Assembly (NCBI GenBank): GCA_008828725.1
Contig: MEHQ01001746.1
Coordinates: 389,024 to 453,023, forward strand
Origin: Saccharina japonica
Lineage: Eukaryota > Sar > Phaeophyceae > Laminariales > Laminariaceae
Direction of reading: 5' to 3'
DNA: 64,000 nt
A program made the translations under genes and the position numbers. Shown here one piece after another: positions 57,401 to 64,000 of the stretch (its first letter is position 1; the number at the start of each line of letters is the position of its first letter). Below the pieces are notes generated by a model. That model did not search any database. It saw nothing but the letters and a program-made list of their open reading frames with translations, and was not told the origin of the DNA.

Positions 57401-60400
57401 TGAGGAGCTCTACAAATCACCCAAAAACTGATTTTAGAGGAAAATAACACTGCTAAAACAGCAGTACGTACCCGATGAACTATCCCATGGCCCCAAGTAC
57501 AAAAAATAGAAAATATCGCAGCACAAGAACGAAATTCCGACCATTTTTCGGTTAAGGAGCCCGGTCATTCAGAAACCGTTTCACCCAAAAAAATTCTACC
57601 TCTATCGCAGCACGCCTCGTTAGGGTTTCAATCAGAACAAAGCTCAACAGCCCAAATCAGTCAGTCTATCGAAGACCAAGGTACTGATGGGATCACTGGA
57701 AAAATACTGTTTTTTTTATGTTTGGTTGGGCTACGAGGGTTTTATAGAGGCAGTCTGCCGTGTCTCGTACGCAGGTGTCCGTCAACCATAGTGCTAAAAC
57801 AAAAACGCCATACTTACCCTCAACCCAACAGCCCTTAACCCCTTAAAGAACTGGTCCCACGTTTTTGGAGACAAAGTACTTCGAATTAGTGTGGGATATT
57901 TTTTTCGGTTATGAATGGGTTGTCGGCCGTGGGGAAAATACCCCAAGGCAAGCCAAGGCCACGTTGCCGAGCGAGTGCCTATGACTACAAGGGCTTATAT
58001 AGAAACAAAGCTCAACAGCCCAAATAAGTCTTTCGGAGACCCGGGCACTGATGGGATCACCGGTAAAATACTGTTTTTTCCATGTTTGGTTGGGCTACGA
58101 GGGTTTTATAGGGGCAGTCTGCCGTGTCTCGTACGCAGGTGTCCGTCAACCATAGTGTTAAAAAAAAACCCGCCATACTTACCCTCAATCCAACAGCCCT
58201 TAACCCCCTAAGAACTGTTCCCTCGTTTTGGGGACAAAGTACTTGGAATTAGTGTGGGATATTTTTTCAGTTATTAATGGGTTGTCGGCCGTGGGGAAAA
58301 TACCCCAAGGCAAGCCAAGGCCACGTTGCCGAGCGAGTGCCTATGACTACAAGGGTTTATATAGATAGACCTTGGCCTAGCTTCAACAAAACCAATGAAA
58401 AGCACTTGAGAAATTCTCAGAAATTTCCCACATTGTTTCCAGACCGTCGAGGTACAGTAAGGGTCAAGCACACGGTTTATTAAAGTCACAATCTAGTACG
58501 GGGGACCATACCAGGTAGTAAATAGGACCGAATACTGATATTAATAGTACAAATCAGAAAGTAAATAGGGGACCAAATACTGTTGGTAAAAATCGGAAAA
58601 TTTGTAGATGTTTGTCTGTACCGTAGGTCCTGTTTACTATGCTCCCCCACAATAACGGTTTGAGCGCCCAGCAGCAGCAGTGGTAGTAGTTGTACGGGTA
58701 GGATCATGCTGCGCCCGTGTCCGGCGGCTCCTTGCTTTGCCTTGCTTTGCCTTGCTTTGCCTTGCTTTGCCTTGCTTTGCCTTGCTTTGCCTTGCTTTGC
58801 CTTGCTTTGCCTTGCTTTGCCTTGCTTTGTAGGTCGGGCATCAACTTCTTTCTTTTTCATCATCCCTCAAATATGCAGTGGCCGATGCTTACTAAAACTA
58901 TAATAAGTACGTCAGCTGTATTCGTCACGTTTTATCGCCACTATTATCATCTCAAGTCTTATCATCTCAAGTCCCCAAGGGTACGCGATGCCAGTTAAGA
59001 ATATCATAGGTTTAGCCAGGCTCCAGTTATGATCCTTTAAATGCACGTGGAGCAGGAAGTGTCCTAATAATACACGATAAGTCCGGCACAAAAAACAATA
59101 CCTGATGTTTCGCACCAAAAGTCGAGCATACTTGTTCTTTCAGCTCTCAAGCACGCTAGACCAGGCCCCTTCTACAGCAGTATATCAATGCCCATACAGT
59201 TGTAATGTCTACTGCTTGCACCAGGCTCACTTTCGGTCTACACGTTCGACAGTAGCCAACGGAGACGGGTCCCACTGTGTGTGCTGCGCCAGGAAATCCA
59301 CCGTTGCAGTGGCCCCGCCCTGCGAAGAGGAACATCAGCAGCAGCAGCAGCAGCAACAACAACAGGGGAATGACGAAACGGTACAAAACCCGCCGCGATA
59401 AAATAACTCGCGATGACACAAACCCCCGCAGCCCGCAGTACGCGCGATCGAAGTAGCATAAGGAGCGTGCCAATTTATAGATACTAGCGGTACGGCCACG
59501 GCTCCGCCCGTGGCGCTAGCTCGGCGTTGCCCATAGTAGTATGTAAGTTCCTGGTGTGGTACAGTACTCGCATTAAGAGTGTGCTGTAATGTATATACCA
59601 CTCTGAACCGAAAAATTAGAAGTTATGTTGAACGCACAGCTGACGTATTTATACTAATTTTATTTTATTTATAGATACAGTATACATATCACCTTCGACA
59701 AAACAATAGATCTCGCACAGCTGAGATGCCTTTTTACTGTAGAAAAAAAACTAAAAACGAGGGCTCGATCTTGTTGTTCCTGCATATAGTGTGGGCTGCT
59801 GTCAACCTCTTTGTCGAAAACTGAGCCAACGCAAAACACTACTGCCGTTGTGTACGGACTTCCCTCAGGTTTGATTAAAGAAAAAAATGGAATATACTAT
59901 TAACAGTACACAGGAACGTATTCATCAGCACCGATCATGGCGCGTGAACATACTGGGGATATTTGGTTCACTGGTATTTTGTAGGTTCCAGTTATACCAT
60001 TGTTTTTGTCGAAGCCTGGGGCAAGTCGTCAACACTAGATAGAGGGGGCTGCAGACACCTTGGTCCAGCTTCGATAAAATTGGTTGATACATGTCCCCGC
60101 TCTTGTGAGGAATAACATACCCTTTTCATGTTCGAGTCAGCGTACAAACGGGTATTACATTTCCGGCCAGTCAGAGTCCAAACGGTACCTATATCCCCGG
60201 GGAAGAACATGAACTTGACACCGGACCCTAGCCTGTAACCCGAACATTGTGAGGGGGTTCGAAGCTCCTACCGACGTTGCCCTCCTGACGTAGTCTAAGA
60301 ACATCGGACCCTAACCTTTATGACGCGTGCAACGATAGAGGTATACGGTATACCGTTTTTTGGCTGATACGTTTTCCTAATGACGGAGGGCTCCTTAACC

Positions 60401-61504
60401 CGAAATCGTCGAAATTTTTTCATGCTTATGTCGCAAAATTGTTCATTGCATACTCAAGGGCCCATATTAACGAGTATAAAATAAATTCAATTTGGAAAAA
60501 ATAAAATTCGAATCCGCTTTTCATTGGTCAACACACGCACCAGCACCAAAGATTAGGATCTTGGGGTATAATCTTTGGTGCTGGTGCGTGTGTTGACCAA
60601 TGAAAAGCGAATTTGAGTTTTGTTTTTTTTCAAATTGAATTTATTTTACAGTCGTTAATATGGGCCCTAATAAGGCCGTGAGATCGTTCATCGGGTATAA
60701 AAAAAACAATATTTTCCACCAAAATCAGTGTGCAGGCTACTGCAGGTATAGAGCTCCTCAAGTGACCGCCCTCAGGAAACGAGCCGTGCACCTGCATGCA
60801 GGCCACCGTAGCATGCGTACTACGCGTATAGTCCTAACATTGGGATGGGGGTTCGAAGCTCTTACCGACGTCGCCCTGCTGGAGTAGTCGAAGAACATCG
60901 GCTTGTCGGGCAGGGAGTAGTCGAAGAAGAGCGGCTTATCGTGCAGCCTCAGAGGCATCACGGCCCAGTAAAGGGCGCCGTACAGCACCACGGCCGACAG
61001 GAGCAGCGCCACGAATATCATAAGGTACTGGAAGACCTGCACTTTTTGTTAGACGCGGGCAGAGCGTTGTTGCACAAGCACGCAATGTTAGACACGGGCA
61101 TAGAGGTTTGTTGCACAAGCGCGCACATATAAAAAACGAAAAACGTGATAAGGGGTCCGATAAAAGTACTACGAAAATCAGGAGGTACCGGAAGATCTGC
61201 ATGTACACCCGGGCAAAATGTCCCATTCAGAACTGAAAACAGATGTCCTACACTAATTCCAAGTAGTTTGTCCCCAAATACGTTGGACCAGTTCTTAAGG
61301 GGTTGAATAAAAAGCACGCAAAAACATCAAAACACGAAAAAATGCGATAGGACTCCAAGCAATTTCTTTTAGAAACGAAGGAATAATTGAAGCATGCGAA
61401 AAGTAACAACACGAACGTGCAGAAATGGTGCTATCTGCCCTTGACACCTGCGGAGGAACTACAGTAGTACCTGCCGGCCCGGTGTGTGCTCCTCCTGGTT
61501 CCAT
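50341..61504 (-). CDS. SEIPIN: Seipin (lipid-droplet assembly protein), six-exon gene
   Basis: Seipin is an ER membrane protein that forms rings at ER-lipid droplet contacts and controls droplet size and triglyceride flow. Proposed minus-strand exons are 61504-61448, 61036-60866, 55759-55631, 54101-53919, 52123-52031 and 51393-50341. All junctions are phase 0, giving about 561 residues. Membrane helix 1 lies near residues 21-45 and is followed by the family-like YWAVMP and a Phe/Tyr-rich stretch. The lumenal beta-sandwich carries GQHYLVGLELQMP, GVFM, SARPAMLPHTS and FFSWPLYLLG, all in the family order. Helix 2 spans about 222-250. The roughly 310-residue cytosolic tail is Ser/Gly-rich and unlike animal seipins. 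The gene is about 11 kb with only about 15% coding. Intron 4 appears to use a GC donor. Exon 1 is the weakest part; the identity of exons 2-6 is secure. Confidence 0.85.
51401..51492. repeat. Poly-G tract with one N, acting as acceptor tract on the minus strand
   Basis: About 90 G with one TTT interruption and N at 51472. On the minus strand it is poly-C directly before the ACAG of seipin exon 6. Confidence 0.9.
51670..51965. repeat. Compound CTG/CTA/CCA microsatellite
   Basis: Long imperfect triplet runs in seipin intron 5. Poly-Leu, poly-Thr and poly-Ser frames here are artefacts. Confidence 0.9.
52031..52123 (-). CDS. SEIPIN: Seipin exon 5 (end of lumenal domain)
   Basis: The 31 codons lie between the acceptor CCGTTTCAG and the donor CCGCAG/GTGAGAG, phase 0 at both ends. 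The stretch ARVTVSSGRVQFYRASVHI corresponds to the last beta strands of the seipin sandwich, where the human protein has a similar I-Q-L-Y-A pattern. The exon has no start codon and was found by splice signals and family order. Confidence 0.8.
52297..52408. repeat. (GGGTC)n and (GACCC)n hairpin
   Basis: Six GGGTC units, a short spacer, then five GACCC units form a near-perfect inverted repeat. A further GACCC block follows at 52388. In seipin intron 4. Confidence 0.9.
52985..53117 (-). mobile_element. SINE body fragment
   Basis: AATCAGATCCGGGTTCGCAT, AATACGTGCCTTGCATTTTT and ATCGCGAGAG match the SINE body in reverse. Confidence 0.6.
53919..54101 (-). CDS. SEIPIN: Seipin exon 4 (lumenal core, GC donor)
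   Basis: The 61 codons begin VHTTLLDAKG after GATGCAG and include SARPAMLPHTS and FFSWPLYLLGVREEAD, the best conserved part of the seipin lumenal fold. The exon ends DFYQ at CCAG followed by GCGAGAG, so the donor is GC rather than GT. The join to exon 5 aligns without gaps to the human protein in this region. A (CCCA)n tract, read on this strand, lies just upstream of the acceptor. Confidence 0.85.
54142..54202. repeat. (GGGT)n tract upstream of seipin exon 4
   Basis: About 14 GGGT units, able in principle to form G-quadruplex DNA. On the transcribed strand sense it reads (CCCA)n. Confidence 0.9.
54227..54500. mobile_element. Family N element with a complete family D inside
   Basis: GTGGGTACCTCGATTTAAGAG and CTCTTGAATCGGGCTACCCAC are inverted ends. 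A complete family D copy sits at about 54278-54366, at a different site and in the opposite orientation from the copy inside 18582-18856. Confidence 0.8.
54530..54775. repeat. Family K-related segment
   Basis: GATCTATCTGTAGATAATCTA and repeated CAGATCATACAGATC / CAGATCGTACAGATC words. Confidence 0.5.
54795..55060. mobile_element. Family A MITE, complete
   Basis: GAAGCATGCTGCGGTAGAGG and CTTCTATCGTACGTAGCATGA are the ends. Confidence 0.75.
55224..55547. mobile_element. Family A MITE with a duplicated left end
   Basis: GCACATGCTACGGTAGAGGTG occurs at 55224 and again (GCACATGCCACGGTAGAGG) at 55286, with GACAGGGATGGTTTTGTACC also duplicated (55199 and 55259). The right end is GCCTCTATCGTAGCACGAG. 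Confidence 0.75.
55631..55759 (-). CDS. SEIPIN: Seipin exon 3 (start of lumenal domain)
   Basis: The exon has 43 codons ending VGVFM before GTGAGAG. RILRAGQHYLVGLELQMP corresponds to the family stretch around the GQ-Y-LELELPES motif. The chosen acceptor (AAAAAG before GCG) keeps phase 0 with exon 2 but has a poor pyrimidine tract, because a family A element ends only about 12 bp upstream. A later acceptor (GGCCAG) would break the phase. Confidence 0.75.
55771..56150. mobile_element. Family A MITE with a 110-bp insertion
   Basis: TGACGCATGCTACGATAGAG and CTTTATCGTAGCACGCGTCG are the ends. About 55922-56033 has no counterpart in other copies. The left end is about 12 bp from the seipin exon 3 acceptor. 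Confidence 0.75.
56385..56640 (-). repeat. Family F repeat
   Basis: ATGCAAGTCCGCCTCACAAG, CGGTTCTTAGTAGGATG, CCTGGTCGGTCAAAACCCGAC and GGGATGCGAGGGTCTATGGG. Confidence 0.7.
56905..57005. repeat. 33-bp tandem repeat, three units
   Basis: CTCGAAGTCTTGGGATATCTT then CTTGAATATAG, three times. Related GCTCAACAACCCAA words continue to 57260. Confidence 0.85.
57334..57619. mobile_element. Family A MITE
   Basis: AGACGCATACTACGGCGG, TATTATAGAGGTGCACC and CCTCTATCGCAGCACGCCTCG are the ends. Confidence 0.75.
57640..58371. repeat. 366-bp tandem duplication including a family D MITE
   Basis: 57640-58005 and 58006-58371 match closely: ACAAAGCTCAACAGCCCAAA, GGTTGGGCTACGAGGGTTTT, GTCTGCCGTGTCTCGTACGC, a family D copy, and GCCGAGCGAGTGCCTATGAC. 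Both carry family D at the same place, so the insertion came before the duplication. Confidence 0.9.
58500..58650. mobile_element. Family B MITE with a partly duplicated left end
   Basis: GGGGGACCATACCAGGTAGT, GTAAATAGGACCGAATACTG and again GTAAATAGGGGACCAAATAC. The right end is CTGTTTACTATGCTCCCCCA. Confidence 0.75.
58733..58809. repeat. (CTTTGCCTTG)n minisatellite
   Basis: About eight perfect 10-bp units. Confidence 0.95.
60224..60315 (-). pseudogene. Damaged copy of seipin exon 2, 3' half and donor
   Basis: On the minus strand CCGATGTTCTTAGACTACGT then CAGGAGGGCAACGTCGGTAG then GAGCTTCGAACCCCC matches the end of exon 2 and the first intron bases. Codon changes and GTAGGAG for GTAAGAG suggest it is not used. 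Confidence 0.75.
60321..60819. mobile_element. Family A MITE split by a family C MITE
   Basis: TGACGCGTGCAACGATAGAGG and GGCCACCGTAGCATGCGTA are the family A ends. Family C occupies 60458-60667. Confidence 0.8.
60458..60667. mobile_element. Family C hairpin MITE inside family A
   Basis: GGGCCCATATTAACGAG and GTCGTTAATATGGGCCC are the ends. The flanks CAA and TAA are an imperfect match to the usual TWA duplication. Confidence 0.8.
60866..61036 (-). CDS. SEIPIN: Seipin exon 2 (first membrane helix)
   Basis: The acceptor is GTGCAG and the donor is TCG/GTAAGAG, giving 57 codons in phase 0. The exon encodes a hydrophobic helix followed by LYGALYWAVMP, matching the seipin helix 1 and its lumenal exit. 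It holds an in-frame internal duplication, DKPLFFDYS followed by DKPMFFDYS. Damaged copies of its two halves lie on either side, near 61.2 kb and 60.27 kb. Confidence 0.85.
61178..61226 (-). pseudogene. Damaged copy of seipin exon 2, 5' half and acceptor
   Basis: On the minus strand ATGCAGATCTTCCGGTACCT then CCTGATTTTCGTAGTACTTT matches the acceptor and the first codons of exon 2, then diverges. A nearby GTTGTTGCACAAGC is also shared with the sequence before the true exon. Confidence 0.75.
61222..61306. mobile_element. Family D MITE, complete, reversed
   Basis: CCCATTCAGAACTGAAAAC and GGACCAGTTCTTAAGGGGTT are the ends. Confidence 0.8.
61448..61504 (-). CDS. SEIPIN: Seipin exon 1 (candidate start exon)
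   Basis: An ATG at 61504-61502 opens 19 codons (MEPGGAHTGPAGTTVVPPQ) that end in CAG before GTGTCA. The phase-0 end fits exon 2, and a short N-terminus before helix 1 is normal for seipins. The donor is mediocre, and an earlier GGCAG/GTACTA donor would give the wrong phase. No other start was found between exon 2 and the window end, but a more distant first exon is possible. Confidence 0.35.
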
Positions 61505-61748
61505 TCGGTGTTTCAACAACAAACATCACAAAAACAAATGACGCAAAACCAACAACCAAAAAAAGCGAAACATGGTACACAAAAAGCGAACTACAGCACT
61601 TATGCCGGTGGCTGGGTTTCTAGCGTGAGCACGTCATAAACTGCTGCGCCGTGGATAACGAGTGCTGGAGACGGCAATCAGCGTGAACGTGAAGTTTCCA
61701 ACGAAGTGCCGGGACGAAGTCGTCACGACACGTCGCCAAATATCGACG

Positions 61749-61812
61749 CTAATATTAAGGGCAATAGCCAAAAATAGGCTCAAAAGGCCTAGGTATACCT
61801 ATTTTTGGCTAG
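61749..61812. repeat. Short hairpin element
   Basis: TTAAGGGCAATAGCCAAAAAT and TATTTTTGGCTAGTGCCCTAA are inverted arms around about 22 bp, perhaps a very small MITE. Confidence 0.6.
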
Positions 61813-61837
61813 TGCCCTAATAATAATAGTGGTCCCG

Positions 61838-62010
61838 GATGCCACCATCGAACAAGTTGCTCGTGGGCGTGTCTAGTCTAGTCGACAAGGTCGACGCTAA
61901 CACCGGTAGTCATCACACCCAACATGACCATCGAACAAGTTGCACTCGTGAGGGCGTTTAGCCGACAAAGGTCGACACGCTAGTACCGGCGGTCGACATA
62001 CCCAACAACT
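61838..62010. repeat. About 85-bp tandem duplication
   Basis: ACCATCGAACAAGTTGC, GTCGACAAGGTCGACGCTA and CATCACACCCAACA occur twice with changes. Confidence 0.75.
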
Positions 62011-62106
62011 AGCTCGTACGTAGCCCTATCTAGCCCGAGATGGTTGCTACTGCGGGTAGTGAAGGGGGGGAGTATCCTCAACACAATCAAACAAAAAGAC
62101 GAACGC

Positions 62107-62132
62107 ATCTCACCCCCCCCCCCCCCCCCCCC
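62107..62132. repeat. Poly-C tract
   Basis: About 26 C, a likely length-variable site. Confidence 0.9.
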
Positions 62133-62524
62133 GCCAAATTTGGGGCAAATATTTTCTGACTGAATATTGGTATTTTGTTTAGGGCGATATTGTTTTTTGT
62201 GACTTGACTATTGGTGTACTCACCAACAGAGGAATGGCCCAATAAAGCATGCCTTAAGGATGGAATATTAATAATATTTGTGCTTGTCGTTATTTTTCGA
62301 TCTATACCTTTAAGTCACCGCATTATTGTAGTGGTATACACAAGGGATAACTTTAAAGCTCAGCTCGTATATAGGAGGTTTCCTATTCTCGGAGGCACTC
62401 TTATCAAGCGTTGAGCACATGTGTCTGCCCTTCTCCCTTTTCACGGCCGTATTTTTTTAATAATGATAGCGCCAATCATGTGTAGGACTCGGCGTTCCCA
62501 CAGCTCGCCCTAATTCATCGAAGT

Positions 62525-62675
62525 AAATGTATTTGCCCGTCCACTTTCATCGAGTTTAAACAAAAAATATTGCTCGTCCACTTCACCGAGTTAAAACAAA
62601 AAGTATTGCTCGCCCGCTTTCATCGAGTTAAAGCAAAAAGTATTGCTCGACACCTTTCATCGAACTAAAGGTATT
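62525..62675. repeat. About 44-bp tandem repeat, three to four units
   Basis: TTGCTCGCCCGCTTTCATCG then AGTTAAAGCAAAAAGTA recurs. Confidence 0.8.
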
Positions 62676-63418
62676 TTTTAAATGAATACTGGAATGTATG
62701 GGCGCGTTTTACCGCAGAATAGAGTACACGTCTACCAGTAATATGTACGAGTACATGATTATTTTCAAAGGCCAGATCCGCCCAGATAACCGTTACCGCA
62801 CAAACTTGCGGTAAGGGATGAATCGATACCATCCCCTTGTGAAAACACGTAAAAAGGAGAGGCACTCCAACACATGTATGGCGGCGGCGTTTTTATTCAG
62901 GGACTGTTACGAAACCTTCAAGAACCGCAAATTTTCCGAGGGCTTCTCCCTTAATATATTTACGAACAGTTTGCGAACCGGGACTGGCACAAACCCCGGA
63001 CCGGCACATTACGCATCCCTGAATATGTGTGATCACTCTTATGCAGAACTAGGTGCAGGAGAAGCCTGAACCTTCTACGTGCCTGGTACGTAACATTAGG
63101 CACCCACGGTGACTGTGAAATATACCAGCCTACACCAGCCCATTTGGCACCTCAGCCGCAAGGGCCAACCGTCACCCCTAAATAACTACAGCCATGTTTC
63201 GGGTACAAGGGGGGGGGGTACGATTTAAGAGAGCTGGATGAAGAGAAACTCAATTCAAGAGAGGTAAAATGGCTTGGCACGAGCATACTGAAATATGATA
63301 TAAATCCATCCCTGTTTAATAGAGAGAAAGGTCTACTATTAATACATAAAAGTAGGCCTGACACCCGTCTGACAAACCGTAGCCCCCCCCCTGTCCATTC
63401 TACGCTAAATTAGACTAT

Positions 63419-63545
63419 TACGGGGGGGCATAGTAAATAGGACCTATGGTACATAAAATACCCAATATATACATACGAGTAGGACCTATGGTACACATAA
63501 ATACCTATACATTTTCTTGCTTATACTAACAAGATATGGCTCCCT
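63419..63545. mobile_element. Family B MITE, rearranged
   Basis: ACGGGGGGGCATAGTAAATAG is the left end. TAGGACCTATGGTACA occurs twice, and the right end is degenerate (AAGATATGGCTCCC). Confidence 0.6.
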
Positions 63546-64000
63546 TAATGAGAAACTAACTTTTTACACTGGTGGAAATATATGATACTGCTGAATATTG
63601 CAGCAACATAGGATACCACCAGGTACCAGGTATAGGCATATATACACGAACGATGCTGCCGGTACTCGAAAATCGGGCACCATCACCAGGGCAATTCCAC
63701 GCCCGCATAGCACGACGTATTGAAGTGAATATAAGTTCCTCACAGCAGTATTACGAGCGCGTGGGTGAACAAAATTGGAAAATTGGAAGAAAGTCGACGA
63801 GCTGTGGGAAAACCTCCTCTTTTGCATGCATATATATACCAGGTATAATATCAGCATGTATGATGAAGAACGCAATACGAATACCTGTATATGTATAAAG
63901 CAGTAATACCAGGTATGTTTATTCCCGATTATATAATAAGTAGTGACTACGAGTTACGTGAAAACCGCTCCTTCTTCCCCCCCTTACTATTTTTTTTTTC

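Noticed and set aside
62818..63069. 83-codon ATG frame on the plus strand
   Set aside because: Short, without domain, neighbour or splice support; it could be chance.

Overview
The window is nuclear DNA from a eukaryote with large, repeat-packed introns. Coding pieces are GC-rich, code for Ser/Gly/Lys-rich low-complexity protein, are bounded by GT-AG (once probably GC-AG) splice sites, and are separated by kilobases of small transposons, microsatellites and tandem arrays. Nothing bacterial, organellar or viral was seen. The style (long disordered tails, CAG/CTG and poly-G runs, very long introns, seipin and HMG-box genes) fits a stramenopile such as a brown alga. That assignment is an inference from general character, not from a match.

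Three gene models can be supported. (1) Minus strand, 61504-50341: a complete six-exon seipin gene, the ER protein that organises lipid-droplet formation. Every join is phase 0, and the protein follows the family order: first membrane helix, lumenal beta-sandwich, second membrane helix, cytosolic tail. (2) Minus strand, 47687-40588: four phase-0 exons of an HMG-box chromatin-type protein with a 652-codon Lys/Ser-rich middle and a possible Tudor-like end. Its 3' end was not found. (3) Plus strand, about 13576-25475: the end of a Ser-rich protein. The last two exons (22349-22945, 24340-25475) are well supported; three upstream exons are phase-compatible but speculative. A degenerate Ty1/copia RNase H remnant lies at 29.1-30.0 kb.

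Most of the rest is repeats. Labels used here: A (TIR TGACGCRTGCTACGATAGAGG), B (CATAGTAAATAGGACC), C (GGGCCCGTATTAACG, TWA target duplications), D (TTAACCCCTTAAGAACTGG), E (ACAGTACAGGACACCTAATA), F (dispersed, about 200-700 bp, includes GCCGGGACGGAGCA), K (GATCTAGATCAT-rich), M (6.6-7.3 and 16.7 kb), N (GTGGGTACCYCGATTTAAGAG), plus a tRNA-derived SINE family. Insertions are often nested: C in B, SINE in B, C in A, D in N.

Layout: 0-2.1 kb satellite carrying splice-donor words; 2.1-12 kb nested transposons and microsatellites; 12.3-13.2 and 19.0-19.4 kb foldback elements made of TACTCSGAGTA palindromes; 13.6-25.5 kb plus-strand gene; 25.5-34 kb mostly featureless with the copia relic and an assembly gap; 34-38.3 kb two tandem arrays and an inverted copy of F; 40.6-47.7 kb HMG-box gene; 48.7-49.1 kb paired C elements; 50.3-61.5 kb seipin; 61.5-64 kb small repeats. 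Tandem arrays touch predicted splice junctions at three places, the main structural oddity of the window.
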